A stretch of 64,000 bases of DNA from PWQG01 sp040882255 (GCA_040882255.1 JBBEBP010000005.1:1-64000), one strand, 5' to 3'; shown: positions 1-7,691, numbered from the stretch's first letter. Made by a program: numbers and translations. Notes: generated from the letters alone by a model not told the origin.

Positions 1-3
1 CTT

Positions 4-21
4 GGTGGTAATATTACCACC
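4..21. repeat. Perfect 18-bp palindrome
   Basis: GGTGGTAATATTACCACC reads identically on both strands, with no loop. It lies downstream of the surface-protein gene and its terminator, near the window edge. It could be an operator or part of a terminator for a gene outside the window; nothing here decides between these. Confidence 0.5.
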
Positions 22-100
22 TTAAATGGTGTCCGGTTTCATTAGACCACTACAGTATCGGAACAGCGCCAGTCAAGGCGCTACGCGCCATGCCTGGCGC

Positions 101-137
101 AAAAAAAAGCCCCACCTTCAGTTGAAGGCAGGGCTTT
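101..137 (-). terminator. Rho-independent terminator of the surface-protein gene
   Basis: Read on the minus strand, an AAGCCC..CCTTCA / TGAAGG..GGGCTT stem of about 14 bp (two G-T pairs) with a short loop is followed by a run of eight T. It sits about 45 bp after the stop codon at 183. Strong structure plus U-tract is typical for a highly expressed secreted protein. Confidence 0.85.
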
Positions 138-182
138 CTGTTTAGCTGTACTCAAATAGAGTACCTACTCCAAGAGGAGTAA

Positions 183-2807
183 TTAAGCCATGGTGACGGT
201 GCCGTTAGCAGTATCCAACGTCGCATCACTCAGATCAACCGAACCAGTGAGTTTTACCACCAAGTCGTTGGTATGATCCGCATCGCCGGCAACGTCGGCA
301 ACGATATAAGTATTGCCACTATATTCGAACCACTGTGCTTCGTTCGCAGCGGATGCAGCATCTACAGCTTCATCCAGCGTTTGAGCTCCAGAGATATCCG
401 CTGTGCTGAAGTCGGTCAGCGTGGCAACATCGAAATCTACCACATCCTCTTCCGCCAGGTCGGTGATGGTAGTAGCTATGCTTGATGTCCCCCATGCTGT
501 GGTGCCTGACACATCTACTGTATCAGTACCAGAGCCGGTAGTGACCGTCGCATTACTGCTTGTCAGCGTGATGACGTCCTTTCCGGCACCTCCGTCAACA
601 ACACCACTAGCTGCTTCATTAGTGATCGCGTCGTCGCCCGAGCCGCCATTGATAGTTAAACCGTCATAATCGACATTTGCACTACCAGTAGTAGTCTGTT
701 CACCAGCACTGATTGTCAAATCGCCTTCGGCTTCAGAGCCATCAATCAATGTCAGCGAAGAATTGAAACCTGCTGCTGCCGTATTGGCGGACCCGGTTTC
801 AACACCATCAAGCACAAAATCAACATCACCAGAGATGTTGATCACCTCCATGCTATTGGTCTTGTCCTGAAGCAGTTGAATGGCGTTGATATCTTGGTTG
901 GAGCCGCCACCAGAAGCGATGTCGATGGTTTCCGTACCTGTCACAGTCACTGTGGCCAAGTCGGAAGTATTATCGTCACCCGCAGCACTTGTGGGCGCAG
1001 CGGCAAAGTTGATGGCAAGGCTGTCGTCATCATTGGAAGACGCTCCGGCCTGCTGAAGATCGACACTTCCGAGAGAGCCGTTGGACCCATCAGCATTGTC
1101 CTCTGCTGCAGATACATTCAGAGCAGTAGTGCCGGGCAGGTTCTCAACTGTTGCAATGCCGCCAATGGCATCAGTGACAGCAAGCGAATCGATAGAACTC
1201 TCTGTCAGCAGTTCGGCATCAATTGACTCCCCACCGAATCCTGCCAGATCCAGCACCTCGAAGTTCTGAATGTTGCCTGCAGAACCCACTGTTACGAACG
1301 TAGCAGCGATGGTGTCGGAGCCGGCTCCGCCGTCGACTACCTGACTACCCAATGACGCGGTGTTCTCTCCCATCAGGAAGTCATCACCGCCACCCAACTC
1401 AATGGATGCATCTTCAGAAAGATCAGTGCCGTCCAGCATGATCCGGTCACTACCAGCACCACCGATAACATTGATGTCATCGTTGTCTGTAGTGGCACGC
1501 ACACCGCCTGTAGGCGCTTGAACTGCTGAAGAATCAATGGTGCCAACGGTAGTTGGAATCGAGTGACCTCCTGTGGAGAGGTTCAGAATCGCTGGGCCAA
1601 CGCCGGAAACATTAACTGTCTTAGCTGCCGCTGCATTTGTCAGATTAGCGACAAGCGCACCTGCACCGACCGCCAGATTTATTGTAGTAGCTCCGGAGAC
1701 AGCAGTACCACTCAGTTGATGCAGACCCAGGGACGAAGTCGTTCCTGAGACCGTAAGCTCAGTTACATCATCTCCATCTACTGTCAACGTGTGTTGTGTC
1801 GACTCGCCGGAATCGAAAGTTGAGAATCCGTCCACTGCTAGTGTTGCTGATTCCGCGCTTCCGAAATCTCCGGTAATATCCGCATCGGCAGCCGCAGCGC
1901 CACTTACCGCCCCTTTCAGGCCAAATGTGATGTCGGCGCTCAGGTCCTCAACGGAAACGACCGCTTCATTGTCAACCAGCCACAGCTGCTCTACATCGCT
2001 GAACGAATCCGCGCTGACAGTGGTCAATGAACCGTTGGTGATGAAAACATTTTCGATGCCAGAAGCGTCGAACCCGGTGGGCACACCAGCACCGCTTTCA
2101 GCAATAATATTCAGGCGGTCTGTTCCAGCACCACCATCAGCTGTATCACCAGTGTTGATTGTGCTTGTCGCATTTGTATCGATTACACCCTTGAACGTAT
2201 CGTTGCCAGACGTACCGTTGATGTCTTCACCAACAGCCGATGTGAAGTTGAAAGTTTCACCCGGCTCCGGTGGAGTTTCTTCAGCGGAGCTCTTAGCCGC
2301 TTCCACGCTTGCGTCAGTCTCGTCAACGTCGGCGATGACCGCTTTCAGATCAGCCATGCTGGAACCGTCTTTCTCCAGCTCTACAGAGAAGTAGGTAGCT
2401 ACCTCAACCTTGTTGTTGAAGGCTGCAGCCGCATTGCCCCAGTTTTCGTCATCTGCCGGAACTTCGTTCAGCGCCTCAATGGCACCAATGATGACGTCGG
2501 CATGGCTTGCGCCGCCGTTCAGTTGACCAGTGATCTGATCAACAGCCCACTGCTCGTCGTCTGCGGAAACCTGGCCACCAACTACGTTGGCAACGAATTC
2601 TTCAGCGAATTCTTCGTTGGTCAGGAAAGCGGGATATTCGTTGGTGAAAATCTCGCTCTGGGTCAGGGACTCGGCGATTTCCTCAAAGGATGCGCCGTTG
2701 TTGAACTGGACTGCCAGCTCGGACAGGTTGGCCGCGCCGGGTGCTGCATTCCATACAGCGACCGCTAGCGAGATCACATCATTTCTATCTTCGGTTGTAA
2801 AAGCCAT
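183..2807 (-). CDS. RTX-like / S-layer-type protein secreted by a type I system
   Basis: An 874-residue acidic protein rich in Ala, Gly, Thr, Ser and Asp, with no Sec signal peptide and almost no Cys or Lys. The N-terminal ~150 residues (starting MAFTTEDRND) resemble the DUF4214-like leaders of bacterial surface proteins. Degenerate RTX nonapeptide motifs follow (GGAGSD, GGGDD, GGSGDD, GGAGKD), as in calcium-binding type I substrates, and the C-terminus is a small hydrophobic tail. The ATG at 2807 is chosen because AAAGGAG lies 12 nt upstream; an upstream ATG at 2861 has no such site. A complete type I secretion system lies at 16.1-20.7 kb and is the likely exporter. S-layer function is inference; a large secreted adhesin is the alternative. 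Confidence 0.8.
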   Translation of the reverse strand: MAFTTEDRNDVISLAVAVWNAAPGAANLSELAVQFNNGASFEEIAESLTQSEIFTNEYPAFLTNEEFAEEFVANVVGGQVSADDEQWAVDQITGQLNGGASHADVIIGAIEALNEVPADDENWGNAAAAFNNKVEVATYFSVELEKDGSSMADLKAVIADVDETDASVEAAKSSAEETPPEPGETFNFTSAVGEDINGTSGNDTFKGVIDTNATSTINTGDTADGGAGTDRLNIIAESGAGVPTGFDASGIENVFITNGSLTTVSADSFSDVEQLWLVDNEAVVSVEDLSADITFGLKGAVSGAAAADADITGDFGSAESATLAVDGFSTFDSGESTQHTLTVDGDDVTELTVSGTTSSLGLHQLSGTAVSGATTINLAVGAGALVANLTNAAAAKTVNVSGVGPAILNLSTGGHSIPTTVGTIDSSAVQAPTGGVRATTDNDDINVIGGAGSDRIMLDGTDLSEDASIELGGGDDFLMGENTASLGSQVVDGGAGSDTIAATFVTVGSAGNIQNFEVLDLAGFGGESIDAELLTESSIDSLAVTDAIGGIATVENLPGTTALNVSAAEDNADGSNGSLGSVDLQQAGASSNDDDSLAINFAAAPTSAAGDDNTSDLATVTVTGTETIDIASGGGSNQDINAIQLLQDKTNSMEVINISGDVDFVLDGVETGSANTAAAGFNSSLTLIDGSEAEGDLTISAGEQTTTGSANVDYDGLTINGGSGDDAITNEAASGVVDGGAGKDVITLTSSNATVTTGSGTDTVDVSGTTAWGTSSIATTITDLAEEDVVDFDVATLTDFSTADISGAQTLDEAVDAASAANEAQWFEYSGNTYIVADVAGDADHTNDLVVKLTGSVDLSDATLDTANGTVTMA

Positions 2808-2873
2808 GTTGTTTGAAGCTCCTTTCGGTTTCAGTTTTTGCTCTTGAATCCAGTCCAGCAAATGCTGGCTGGA

Positions 2874-2902
2874 AAAATACTATCTGCCACTATCGGCGCC
2901 AA
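2874..2902 (-). promoter_or_regulatory. Predicted sigma70 promoter of the surface-protein gene
   Basis: On the minus strand TTGGCG (2902-2897) and TATTTT (2879-2874) are separated by 17 bp, giving a leader of about 60 nt before the ATG at 2807. The -35 is good and the -10 is moderate. A Crp-type palindrome lies just upstream. Confidence 0.5.
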
Positions 2903-2928
2903 TCATACCGGCGACCCGGGGCCACCGT

Positions 2929-2944
2929 TGTGATTACAGTCACA
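2929..2944. promoter_or_regulatory. Crp-type operator TGTGA-N6-TCACA
   Basis: TGTGATTACAGTCACA matches the E. coli CRP consensus half-sites at every position with the canonical 6-bp spacer. Its centre is about 70 bp upstream of the predicted start site of the surface-protein gene, a spacing compatible with class I activation. A Crp/Fnr-family regulator with matching recognition-helix residues is encoded at 15.3 kb. The rest of the 314-bp gap between 2808 and 3121 shows no gene. Confidence 0.65.
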
Positions 2945-3121
2945 GCGGTGGACGTTACGGCCCGCCGCGGACCTCCCTGCACTCCGTTGCCTGATGGAAA
3001 CACCGTCAGCAGTGGGCACAGTTGACGACCGATTCTACCGGTTCCGGGCATTTGAGACAACCTGATAGTGAGAAAGTTTAACTAGGCGGGGTAAGTCGCT
3101 GTTTCTTTTGTGATTCAGCGC

Positions 3122-4606
3122 TCAGAAATCGAAGCGCAGACCTGCCTCCAGGGCCGTGTCGCGGCTGGTGAACAGCTCCAGGTTGCTCTGTTGGTCCTGG
3201 TGATAGGCATTCAGCAGGAACGCGCCCCCCCATTCCAGCGGTAGCCGGTACTGCAGCACGGCGTAGCTGCGCTCCAGATCGCGGCGAGCGCCATCCTCCA
3301 GCAGCGGGCTGTAGCCCTCCTTGTCATGCAGGCGGGTATGGGTGATCTGCCCGCTCAGGGTGCCCGCCGGCAGGCGGTACTGCCAGTCCAGCCGCGCCTG
3401 CCAGCCCTGGCGGTCGCCGCCCGGGCGCCCGGAGTTGACGGCCAGGCTGTTGAGGTTGCTGACCTCCACGGCAATGCCGGTATTGCTGTCAATGCCGCAG
3501 TTCACCCCGCCGGTCAGCCGCGCCTCGAAGGCGTTCAGGTGGCTGCTGTCCTGATGGTAGAGCTGCTGCTGGCCGGTCACCGCCGTGTAGGGGTTGCAGG
3601 CCCGTTCGCGGCTTTCCCACTGGTGGCGCAGGTTGCCCTCCACGGCGGTGAACAGCGACGTGCCGCCCACGCCCAGGTGGCTGACCGCACCGCCGAACTG
3701 CCAGCTGCGCTCCCGGCCCGGCACCGCGCGAGCATAGCGGGTATTGAGCTGGGTGATGTCAGAGCGGCTGTCCTCGCTGACCCGCCCGCCCAGCTCCACC
3801 AGCCAGTTGTCGCTGTGGCCGGGCGAGTGGGTGGTATGGAATCCGCTCAGGCGCAAATTACTGTAGACGCCGCGGATGGGCTGGAAGTCCTCGCCCAGCA
3901 CCAGGTCGATGGACTCGCCGGCCAGGGTCAGGGTGATCTCGCCGTTGCTCGGCCCCCGGTTCAGATTGCTGTCATGCCCCACCAGCACCTCGGCGCGCCC
4001 GCCCCGCTCCACGGTCATGTCCCGCCATTCGCGCTGGCGTTGACGGAGTTCGCTTTCCAGCGGATCGGGCAGGTCCTCACGGGCCAGCAGTTGCCGGTTC
4101 AGGTCCAGCGCCGGGAAAAGCTGGCCCTGCAGGAACAGGGCCTGGGCGTAGTCGATCCGCGCCGCGCCGTTGTCCGGGTCCAGCAGCAGGGCGCGCTCCA
4201 GCGACTCCACCGCCGCGCCCACCTGGCCGCTGTTCATCTGCGCCGCCCCGTACAGGGCAAAGTACTCGCTGCTGCGCAGGCAGTCCGCCATCATCGGCGC
4301 CATCTCGCGCTCCAGGCGCAGCCAGTTGGTGTTCTCGTTCGGGTAGTAGGGGCTCAGATCCGGGCAGCCTTCGGCAGACGGCATGGCCTGCGCGGCAAGC
4401 TGCGGCGCGGCGGACTGGGCCTGGGCGGGCATGGTGGCCAGCGCCAGCCACAACGCGGCGACCGCGAGCAGGGCGGACGCTCGCAGCGGAAAAACGGATA
4501 CAGGGCGGCCACGCCGACCGGGTCTGGTCTGGCCAGTAGCGTGGGTCGACCAGAGGCGCAGCATGAACATGCCGGCAATTATCGGGAATCGGTGCGGTCC
4601 GTGCAA
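3122..4606 (-). CDS. TPR and beta-barrel outer-membrane protein (surface lipoprotein assembly modifier-like)
   Basis: A 494-residue protein with an N-terminal hydrophobic signal (AVAALWLALATMPAQAQ near residue 50), a helical segment with tetratricopeptide-like repeats (about 100-190, e.g. LERALLLDPDNGAARIDYAQ), and a C-terminal half of alternating beta strands ending in Phe (LRFDF), the usual signature of an outer-membrane barrel. Length and layout match the SlipAM/Slam-like family, but the family call is by pattern only. The start at 4606 is the longest; ATG codons a little downstream are also possible. The gene lies on the same strand as the cyclase and fecR genes beyond the toxin-antitoxin island and was probably once next to them. 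It may export or display a surface protein or lipoprotein. Confidence 0.65.
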   Translation of the reverse strand: MHGPHRFPIIAGMFMLRLWSTHATGQTRPGRRGRPVSVFPLRASALLAVAALWLALATMPAQAQSAAPQLAAQAMPSAEGCPDLSPYYPNENTNWLRLEREMAPMMADCLRSSEYFALYGAAQMNSGQVGAAVESLERALLLDPDNGAARIDYAQALFLQGQLFPALDLNRQLLAREDLPDPLESELRQRQREWRDMTVERGGRAEVLVGHDSNLNRGPSNGEITLTLAGESIDLVLGEDFQPIRGVYSNLRLSGFHTTHSPGHSDNWLVELGGRVSEDSRSDITQLNTRYARAVPGRERSWQFGGAVSHLGVGGTSLFTAVEGNLRHQWESRERACNPYTAVTGQQQLYHQDSSHLNAFEARLTGGVNCGIDSNTGIAVEVSNLNSLAVNSGRPGGDRQGWQARLDWQYRLPAGTLSGQITHTRLHDKEGYSPLLEDGARRDLERSYAVLQYRLPLEWGGAFLLNAYHQDQQSNLELFTSRDTALEAGLRFDF

Positions 4607-4725
4607 CGTGACATTCCTGGAAATGCGATGAGTGACGCGATAGTAGCGGGCGGGGGTGGGGGTGTCCAGTGGGGTGGTCAGTGGCGGGGATGGTTGGGTG
4701 GGGCTATAACTACCAGGAAACCGTA

Positions 4726-4800
4726 TTCTCGCGGAGATCGCGGAGAGCGCAGAGGAAAGCGTAAAAGATGCTCGTCAGTCCCTGGCGGGCTTGGCAAGGT
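4726..4800. repeat. Boundary repeat, left arm plus degenerate right arm
   Basis: A left arm (TCTCGCGGAGATCGCGGAGA, 4727-4746, with a diverged tail) is followed 20 bp later by a degenerate inverted right arm (CCTGGCGGGCTTGGCAAGG). It marks the first boundary of the toxin-antitoxin island. The remainder of the 4607-4888 gap shows no convincing gene. Confidence 0.6.
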
Positions 4801-4888
4801 TAACAAACGTCCTCTATCGGGCGGAACGGTGTGCGCTCAGGTTGTCTTTACATCCTGCTTTTGTAAATATATTGTAGGTATAACTGTC

Positions 4889-5176
4889 GTGCGTTTCCAC
4901 TGGAGAAGGAACAAGGCGTTACGGAACCGCGCCAAGCATGGAGTCAGCTTTGTAAAAGCCAGGTCCTGCTTCTTCGATGAGATGGCGCGCCTGATACCGG
5001 ACCCTGATCACTCAGAGGGCGAGGAGCGGTTCATACTGATCGGCATCAGCAGTAGTAGCCGGCTGTTGGTAGTCTGCCACTGCGAGTACTGTGCAGAGGA
5101 CATAAAAATCATCTCAGCCAGAAAGGCGACGCGCGCGGAACGAAAGCAATACGAGGAATCCCGACATGCGCAATGA
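4889..5176 (+). CDS. brnT: BrnT-family toxin
   Basis: A 95-residue protein from a GTG at 4889. The text shows the BrnT pattern: an N-terminal WRRNKALRNRAKHGVSF block, a DPDHSEGEERF segment, and a C-terminal IISARKATRAERKQYE block. BrnT is a RelE-fold ribonuclease toxin neutralised by BrnA. The start is uncertain because the frame is open far upstream antisense to the outer-membrane protein gene; GTG 4889 gives the family length. The stop overlaps the ATG of the antitoxin gene, which indicates translational coupling. Toxin-first order is normal for this family. It is the first module of the island. Confidence 0.8.
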   Translation: MRFHWRRNKALRNRAKHGVSFVKARSCFFDEMARLIPDPDHSEGEERFILIGISSSSRLLVVCHCEYCAEDIKIISARKATRAERKQYEESRHAQ

Positions 5177-5375
5177 GTACGACTTTTCAGAATCCCGACC
5201 AAATCCTTATACCGGCCGATTGAAGAAGCAGATCACCATTCGGCTGGACGAGGACACCGTGGATTATTTCAAGAACATGGCGGAGAAAGAGGGAATACCC
5301 TACCAGAGCCTGATCAACTCCTACCTCAGGGATTGTGCGGAGCGGCGCCGCAAGCTGGTAACGCGGTGGGATTGA
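5166..5375 (+). CDS. brnA: BrnA-family antitoxin
   Basis: A 69-residue protein with a ribbon-helix-helix segment (KKQITIRLDEDTVDYFKNMA, then a helix GIPYQSLINSYLRDC) typical of BrnA/CopG-like DNA-binding antitoxins. BrnA binds BrnT and represses the operon. It overlaps the 3' end of the toxin gene by 11 bp. It looks intact, so the pair is probably functional. Confidence 0.85.
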   Translation: MRNEYDFSESRPNPYTGRLKKQITIRLDEDTVDYFKNMAEKEGIPYQSLINSYLRDCAERRRKLVTRWD

Positions 5376-5422
5376 AACAGGGCTGGCAGCACGCAGCAGG
5401 TTGGTACTGACTTTCTCATAGG

Positions 5423-5508
5423 TTTCTTGGCGATCTTGGCGAGAACACAGCAATGTATCTACCAGGGTGGGCTTTGTACTCTCGCGGAGATCGCGGAGCA
5501 CGCCAAGG
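5423..5508. repeat. Composite palindromic boundary repeat (right arm - spacer - left arm)
   Basis: A right arm (TTTCTTGGCGATCTTGGCGA) and an inverted left arm (CTCTCGCGGAGATCGCGGAG...GCCAAGG) flank a ~32-bp spacer. The arms are built from a 9-nt period. The spacer is closely similar to the one at 7235-7267 (both contain GTATCT..CAGGGTGGG). It separates the BrnTA module from the next module. Confidence 0.8.
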
Positions 5509-5510
5509 GG

Positions 5511-5620
5511 GCATGCCATGACGGAGCCGCCATCCCGTTTACCCACAAATTTTCCGGAACGGCCTATAATAGTACAGTATGACAAAATTGGAATCAGGAC
5601 ACTGTCATGGCCATTTTATC
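5511..5620 (+). repeat. 110-bp direct repeat, copy 1, with promoter
   Basis: It is identical base for base to 6571-6680. It contains a perfect TATAAT (5565-5570) and the first codons of an antitoxin gene (ATG at 5607). No good -35 box is visible. In this copy the promoter drives the intact antitoxin-parE pair. Confidence 0.9.
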
Positions 5621-5846
5621 CCAACATATTGAATCAGAAGCGCTTTCCCTCCCAAGAGAGGAAAGGGTCCGGCTGGCGATGCATCTTTTGGAGAGCATCG
5701 AAGCAAGGCCAGGCATGGATCCGCAGCAAGTAGAGCTGGCCTGGGTCGCCGAAGCAAACAGGCGGTATCTGGCGTATCTTCATGGCGATGAGCAGTCGAT
5801 ACCTGCTGACGAGGTATTTGCCGAGCTCAGGGCTGATGATCATTGA
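5607..5846 (+). CDS. Addiction-module antitoxin (unstable antitoxin family)
   Basis: A 79-residue protein of the 'putative addiction module component' family: an N-terminal helix with LSLPREERVRLAMHLLESIE, a central WVAEANRRYLAYLHGDEQSIPADEVF stretch, and a short acidic tail. Such proteins neutralise a ParE/RelE toxin encoded immediately downstream. The gene starts inside the 110-bp repeat; TATAAT lies about 37 bp upstream. Its stop codon overlaps the toxin start. Confidence 0.85.
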   Translation: MAILSQHIESEALSLPREERVRLAMHLLESIEARPGMDPQQVELAWVAEANRRYLAYLHGDEQSIPADEVFAELRADDH

Positions 5847-6142
5847 AGCCGGTTCGTTTCCTCCAGTCCGCCAGAGAGGATATCAGGCGGGAAAAGGTTT
5901 TCTACCGCAAGATTAATCCTGAATTGGCGCAGCGTTTTCAAAATGCTGTCGAGGTTGCAGTCGAATCTGTAGCGAGCCAGCCTCTAGCCATGCAGGCATT
6001 GAAGAATGACATTCGTCGTTGGCCTCTTGAAACATTTCCACACGGAATACTTTACCGCGACGAAATCGAGTTCGTTCTTATTCTTGCTGTTTTCCACCCG
6101 AAACAAGCGCCGGATAAGTGGCGAGATCTGGCCCGCGCATAA
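5843..6142 (+). CDS. parE: ParE/RelE-family toxin
   Basis: A 99-residue protein from a TTG that overlaps the antitoxin stop (ATTGA). Features are an N-terminal LQSAREDIRREKVFYRKINPELAQRFQNAVE helix pair, a central RRWPLETFPHGILYR strand, and a C-terminal ILAVFHPKQAPDKWRD typical of ParE/RelE toxins. Family members poison gyrase (ParE) or cleave mRNA (RelE); the sequence alone does not say which. It is directly followed, in the same frame after the stop, by a PIN-domain remnant. Confidence 0.85.
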   Translation: MKPVRFLQSAREDIRREKVFYRKINPELAQRFQNAVEVAVESVASQPLAMQALKNDIRRWPLETFPHGILYRDEIEFVLILAVFHPKQAPDKWRDLARA

Positions 6143-6232
6143 CCAGCCAAGGCATACTCTCTTCCATTGCTGACACTGGATAAACGAATGAGGCAGGTTG
6201 CAGAGCGGCTAGGTATTCAACTGCTGGAGTAA
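6143..6232 (+). pseudogene. C-terminal remnant of a PIN-domain (VapC-like) toxin
   Basis: Starting right after the parE stop, 29 codons read PAKAYSLPLLTLDKRMRQVA.. and end LGIQLLE-stop. The PLLTLD + basic helix pattern is the usual end of VapC PIN-domain toxins. No start and no catalytic N-terminal part exist, so it is the tail of a deleted gene. Confidence 0.65.
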
Positions 6233-6233
6233 C

Positions 6234-6455
6234 ATGATGAAAGTTTTTACGTATTCTGAAGCCAGACAAAATCTTTCCAGGCTTCTGTCAATGGCTCAGA
6301 AGGAAGAGATTGAAATTCGGCGCAAAGACGGCAGCGTCTTTATCTTGAAATCCAAGGGCAATAGCAATGGCTCTCCATTTGACGTACCGGGTATCAAATC
6401 AAGCATAACAGCTGAAGATGTCCTTGATGCTGTCAGGGAGTCACGGCAGCGCTAA
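6234..6455 (+). CDS. Phd/YefM-type antitoxin without an adjacent toxin
   Basis: A 73-residue protein starting MMKVFTYSEARQNLSRLLS, with an IRRKDGSVFIL strand and a C-terminal ITAEDVLDAVRESR helix. This is the Phd-like antitoxin type that usually precedes a PIN toxin. No toxin gene follows; only a hairpin-forming segment and a repeat arm are present. The PIN remnant lies upstream instead. The start may be either of two adjacent ATG codons. An orphan antitoxin could still counteract a related toxin elsewhere. Confidence 0.75.
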   Translation: MMKVFTYSEARQNLSRLLSMAQKEEIEIRRKDGSVFILKSKGNSNGSPFDVPGIKSSITAEDVLDAVRESRQR

Positions 6456-6519
6456 CAATACTCAAGCAAACGGAACTGGTTCGCGAAACGGGCGCCGGAG
6501 CTTCGAATCACCGTTAAGC
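6450..6519. other. Imperfect palindrome resembling an integron attC site
   Basis: The segment begins GCTAACAATACTCAAGC and ends GCTTCGAATCACCGTTAAGC. The outer GCTAAC/GTTAAGC and inner TCAAGC/GCTTCGA boxes can pair with single-base bulges, 4-5 nt spacers lie between the boxes, and a TTCGCGAA lies in the middle. Size (70 bp), box order and a GTTRRRY-type end resemble attC. However, the R'' box is a poor match and no integrase is present, so this is tentative. Confidence 0.3.
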
Positions 6520-6545
6520 CCGCTGCCTGATGGGCTGGATTCATA

Positions 6546-6566
6546 TTCTCGCGGAGAGCGCCAAGG
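6546..6566. repeat. Shortened left-arm boundary repeat
   Basis: TTCTCGCGGAGAGCGCCAAGG lacks one 9-nt unit compared with the other left arms and stands without a right arm. It directly precedes the second copy of the 110-bp repeat. Confidence 0.7.
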
Positions 6567-6570
6567 GGGG

Positions 6571-6680
6571 GCATGCCATGACGGAGCCGCCATCCCGTTT
6601 ACCCACAAATTTTCCGGAACGGCCTATAATAGTACAGTATGACAAAATTGGAATCAGGACACTGTCATGGCCATTTTATC
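6571..6680 (+). repeat. 110-bp direct repeat, copy 2, with promoter
   Basis: Identical to 5511-5620, exactly 1060 bp downstream. It carries the same TATAAT (6625-6630) and antitoxin start (ATG at 6667), but the frame now reads MAILSQQTRSWEM and stops. The copied promoter therefore sits in front of hicB-hicA. Confidence 0.9.
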
Positions 6681-6763
6681 GCAGCAGACGCGGTCCTGGG
6701 AGATGTGATCAGCCAGACCGGAGGACCTTGGCCGACGGGACTGAGGGCGGAGGGTAGCGCACC

Positions 6764-6976
6764 ATGAACCACAGATACACTGCCGTCATCAAAAATGACG
6801 GAGACTGGTGGATCGGCTGGGTCGAAGAGATCCCCGGTGTGAACTGCCAGGAGCGCTCCAGAGATGAGCTGCTTGAAACATTGTCTGTCACTTTACGGGA
6901 AGCCCTGGAGCTCAATCGCATGGAAGCGATCAACGCGGCAGGGGAAGGCTATGAGGAGACGCCGATCGCATTATGA
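6764..6976 (+). CDS. hicB: HicB-family antitoxin
   Basis: A 70-residue protein with the partial RNase H fold pattern of HicB: YTAVIKNDGDWWIGWVEEIPGV, then a helix RDELLETLSVTLREALE. HicB binds HicA and usually represses the operon; this short form has no obvious extra DNA-binding domain. It overlaps hicA by four bases (ATGA). The promoter is probably the TATAAT in the duplicated 110-bp segment 135 bp upstream. Confidence 0.88.
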   Translation: MNHRYTAVIKNDGDWWIGWVEEIPGVNCQERSRDELLETLSVTLREALELNRMEAINAAGEGYEETPIAL

Positions 6977-7167
6977 AACGACGCGACCTGATTCGGATTC
7001 TCGAATCGCACGGTTGCGAGCTGCTCAGGGAAGGCGGCAGACATTCATGGTGGATCAATCCTTCCCTGGATCGCAGAACCGCAGTTCCGCGCCATCGGGA
7101 AATCAATGACTTTCTTGCACAGAAGATCTGCAAAGACCTGGGCGTTCCGAACCCTCGGCAAGCCTGA
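6973..7167 (+). CDS. hicA: HicA-family mRNA interferase toxin
   Basis: A 64-residue protein with the double-stranded RNA-binding-like fold of HicA: MKRRDLIRILESHGCELLREGGRHSWW, with the catalytic His in GGRHSWW, then PRHREINDFLAQKICKDLGV. HicA cleaves mRNA when free of HicB. It overlaps hicB by four bases and looks intact. Confidence 0.88.
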   Translation: MKRRDLIRILESHGCELLREGGRHSWWINPSLDRRTAVPRHREINDFLAQKICKDLGVPNPRQA

Positions 7168-7202
7168 GACAGGCGATAGATATCTGCTGATTGTCTCATG
7201 GG

Positions 7203-7297
7203 GTTCTTGGCGGGCTTGGCGGGCTTAGCGAGAGCAATACAGTGTATCTGACAGGGTGGGATTTTGACTCTCGCGGAGATCGCGGAGAGCGCCAAGG
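7203..7297. repeat. Composite palindromic boundary repeat
   Basis: A right arm (TTCTTGGCGGGCTTGGCGGG..GAGAGC), a spacer and a left arm (ACTCTCGCGGAGATCGCGG...GCCAAGG). It separates HicAB from the GxxExxY gene. The left arm ends 8 bp before the GxxExxY start, so its purine-rich end may act as the ribosome-binding region. Confidence 0.8.
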
Positions 7298-7304
7298 ATG
7301 GCAT

Positions 7305-7691
7305 GTGGTGACGGAAGACGAGATTGGAACACAGGTAGTCGATGCGGCATTGGGTATTCATCGTGAGCTCGGGCCAGGGCTGCTGGAGAAGGTGTACGAG
7401 ATTGTTCTTGCAGGCGAGCTTCGACGTCGGGGATTGTCAGTCGAGCGGCAGGTACCAATCGCCATCAAGTACCAGCGTATCCGGTTCGATGAGGGGTTCA
7501 GGGCGGATATCATCGTGGATGGTCAGGTGATTGTAGAATTGAAATGTGTCGAGACAATCCACAACGCCCACAGGAAACAACTGCTCACCTACCTGCGCCT
7601 CTCCGGCATGAAGCTCGGCTACTTGTTCAATTTCAGCGAACCCCTGCTCAAAGACGGCATTACCCGCACCGTCAACGGACTGGCAGAATGA
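7305..7691 (+). CDS. GxxExxY protein
   Basis: A protein of about 128 residues from a GTG at 7305 or 7308 (no ATG is available in frame after the repeat). It shows the family pattern: an N-terminal IGTQVVDAALGIHRELGPGLLEKVYE with the GxxExxY motif (GLLEKVY), then DIIVDGQVIVELKCVE and a C-terminal YLRLSGMKLGYLFNF. This resembles small PD-(D/E)XK-like nuclease folds; the biochemical role is unknown. It is flanked by inverted repeat arms on both sides (7267-7297 and 7719-7753), and N-terminal relics of the same gene occur next to several other arms. Confidence 0.85.
   Translation: MVTEDEIGTQVVDAALGIHRELGPGLLEKVYEIVLAGELRRRGLSVERQVPIAIKYQRIRFDEGFRADIIVDGQVIVELKCVETIHNAHRKQLLTYLRLSGMKLGYLFNFSEPLLKDGITRTVNGLAE

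Noticed and set aside
4795..4840. A second attC-like site starting GTTAACAAACG
   Set aside because: The 3' partner boxes cannot be found and the GTTRRRY consensus is not met.
3326..5176. 616-codon plus-strand open frame antisense to the outer-membrane protein gene
   Set aside because: Only its last 95 codons (BrnT) look like a protein; the rest is Arg/Ala/Gly/His-rich composition caused by high GC on the strand opposite a real gene.
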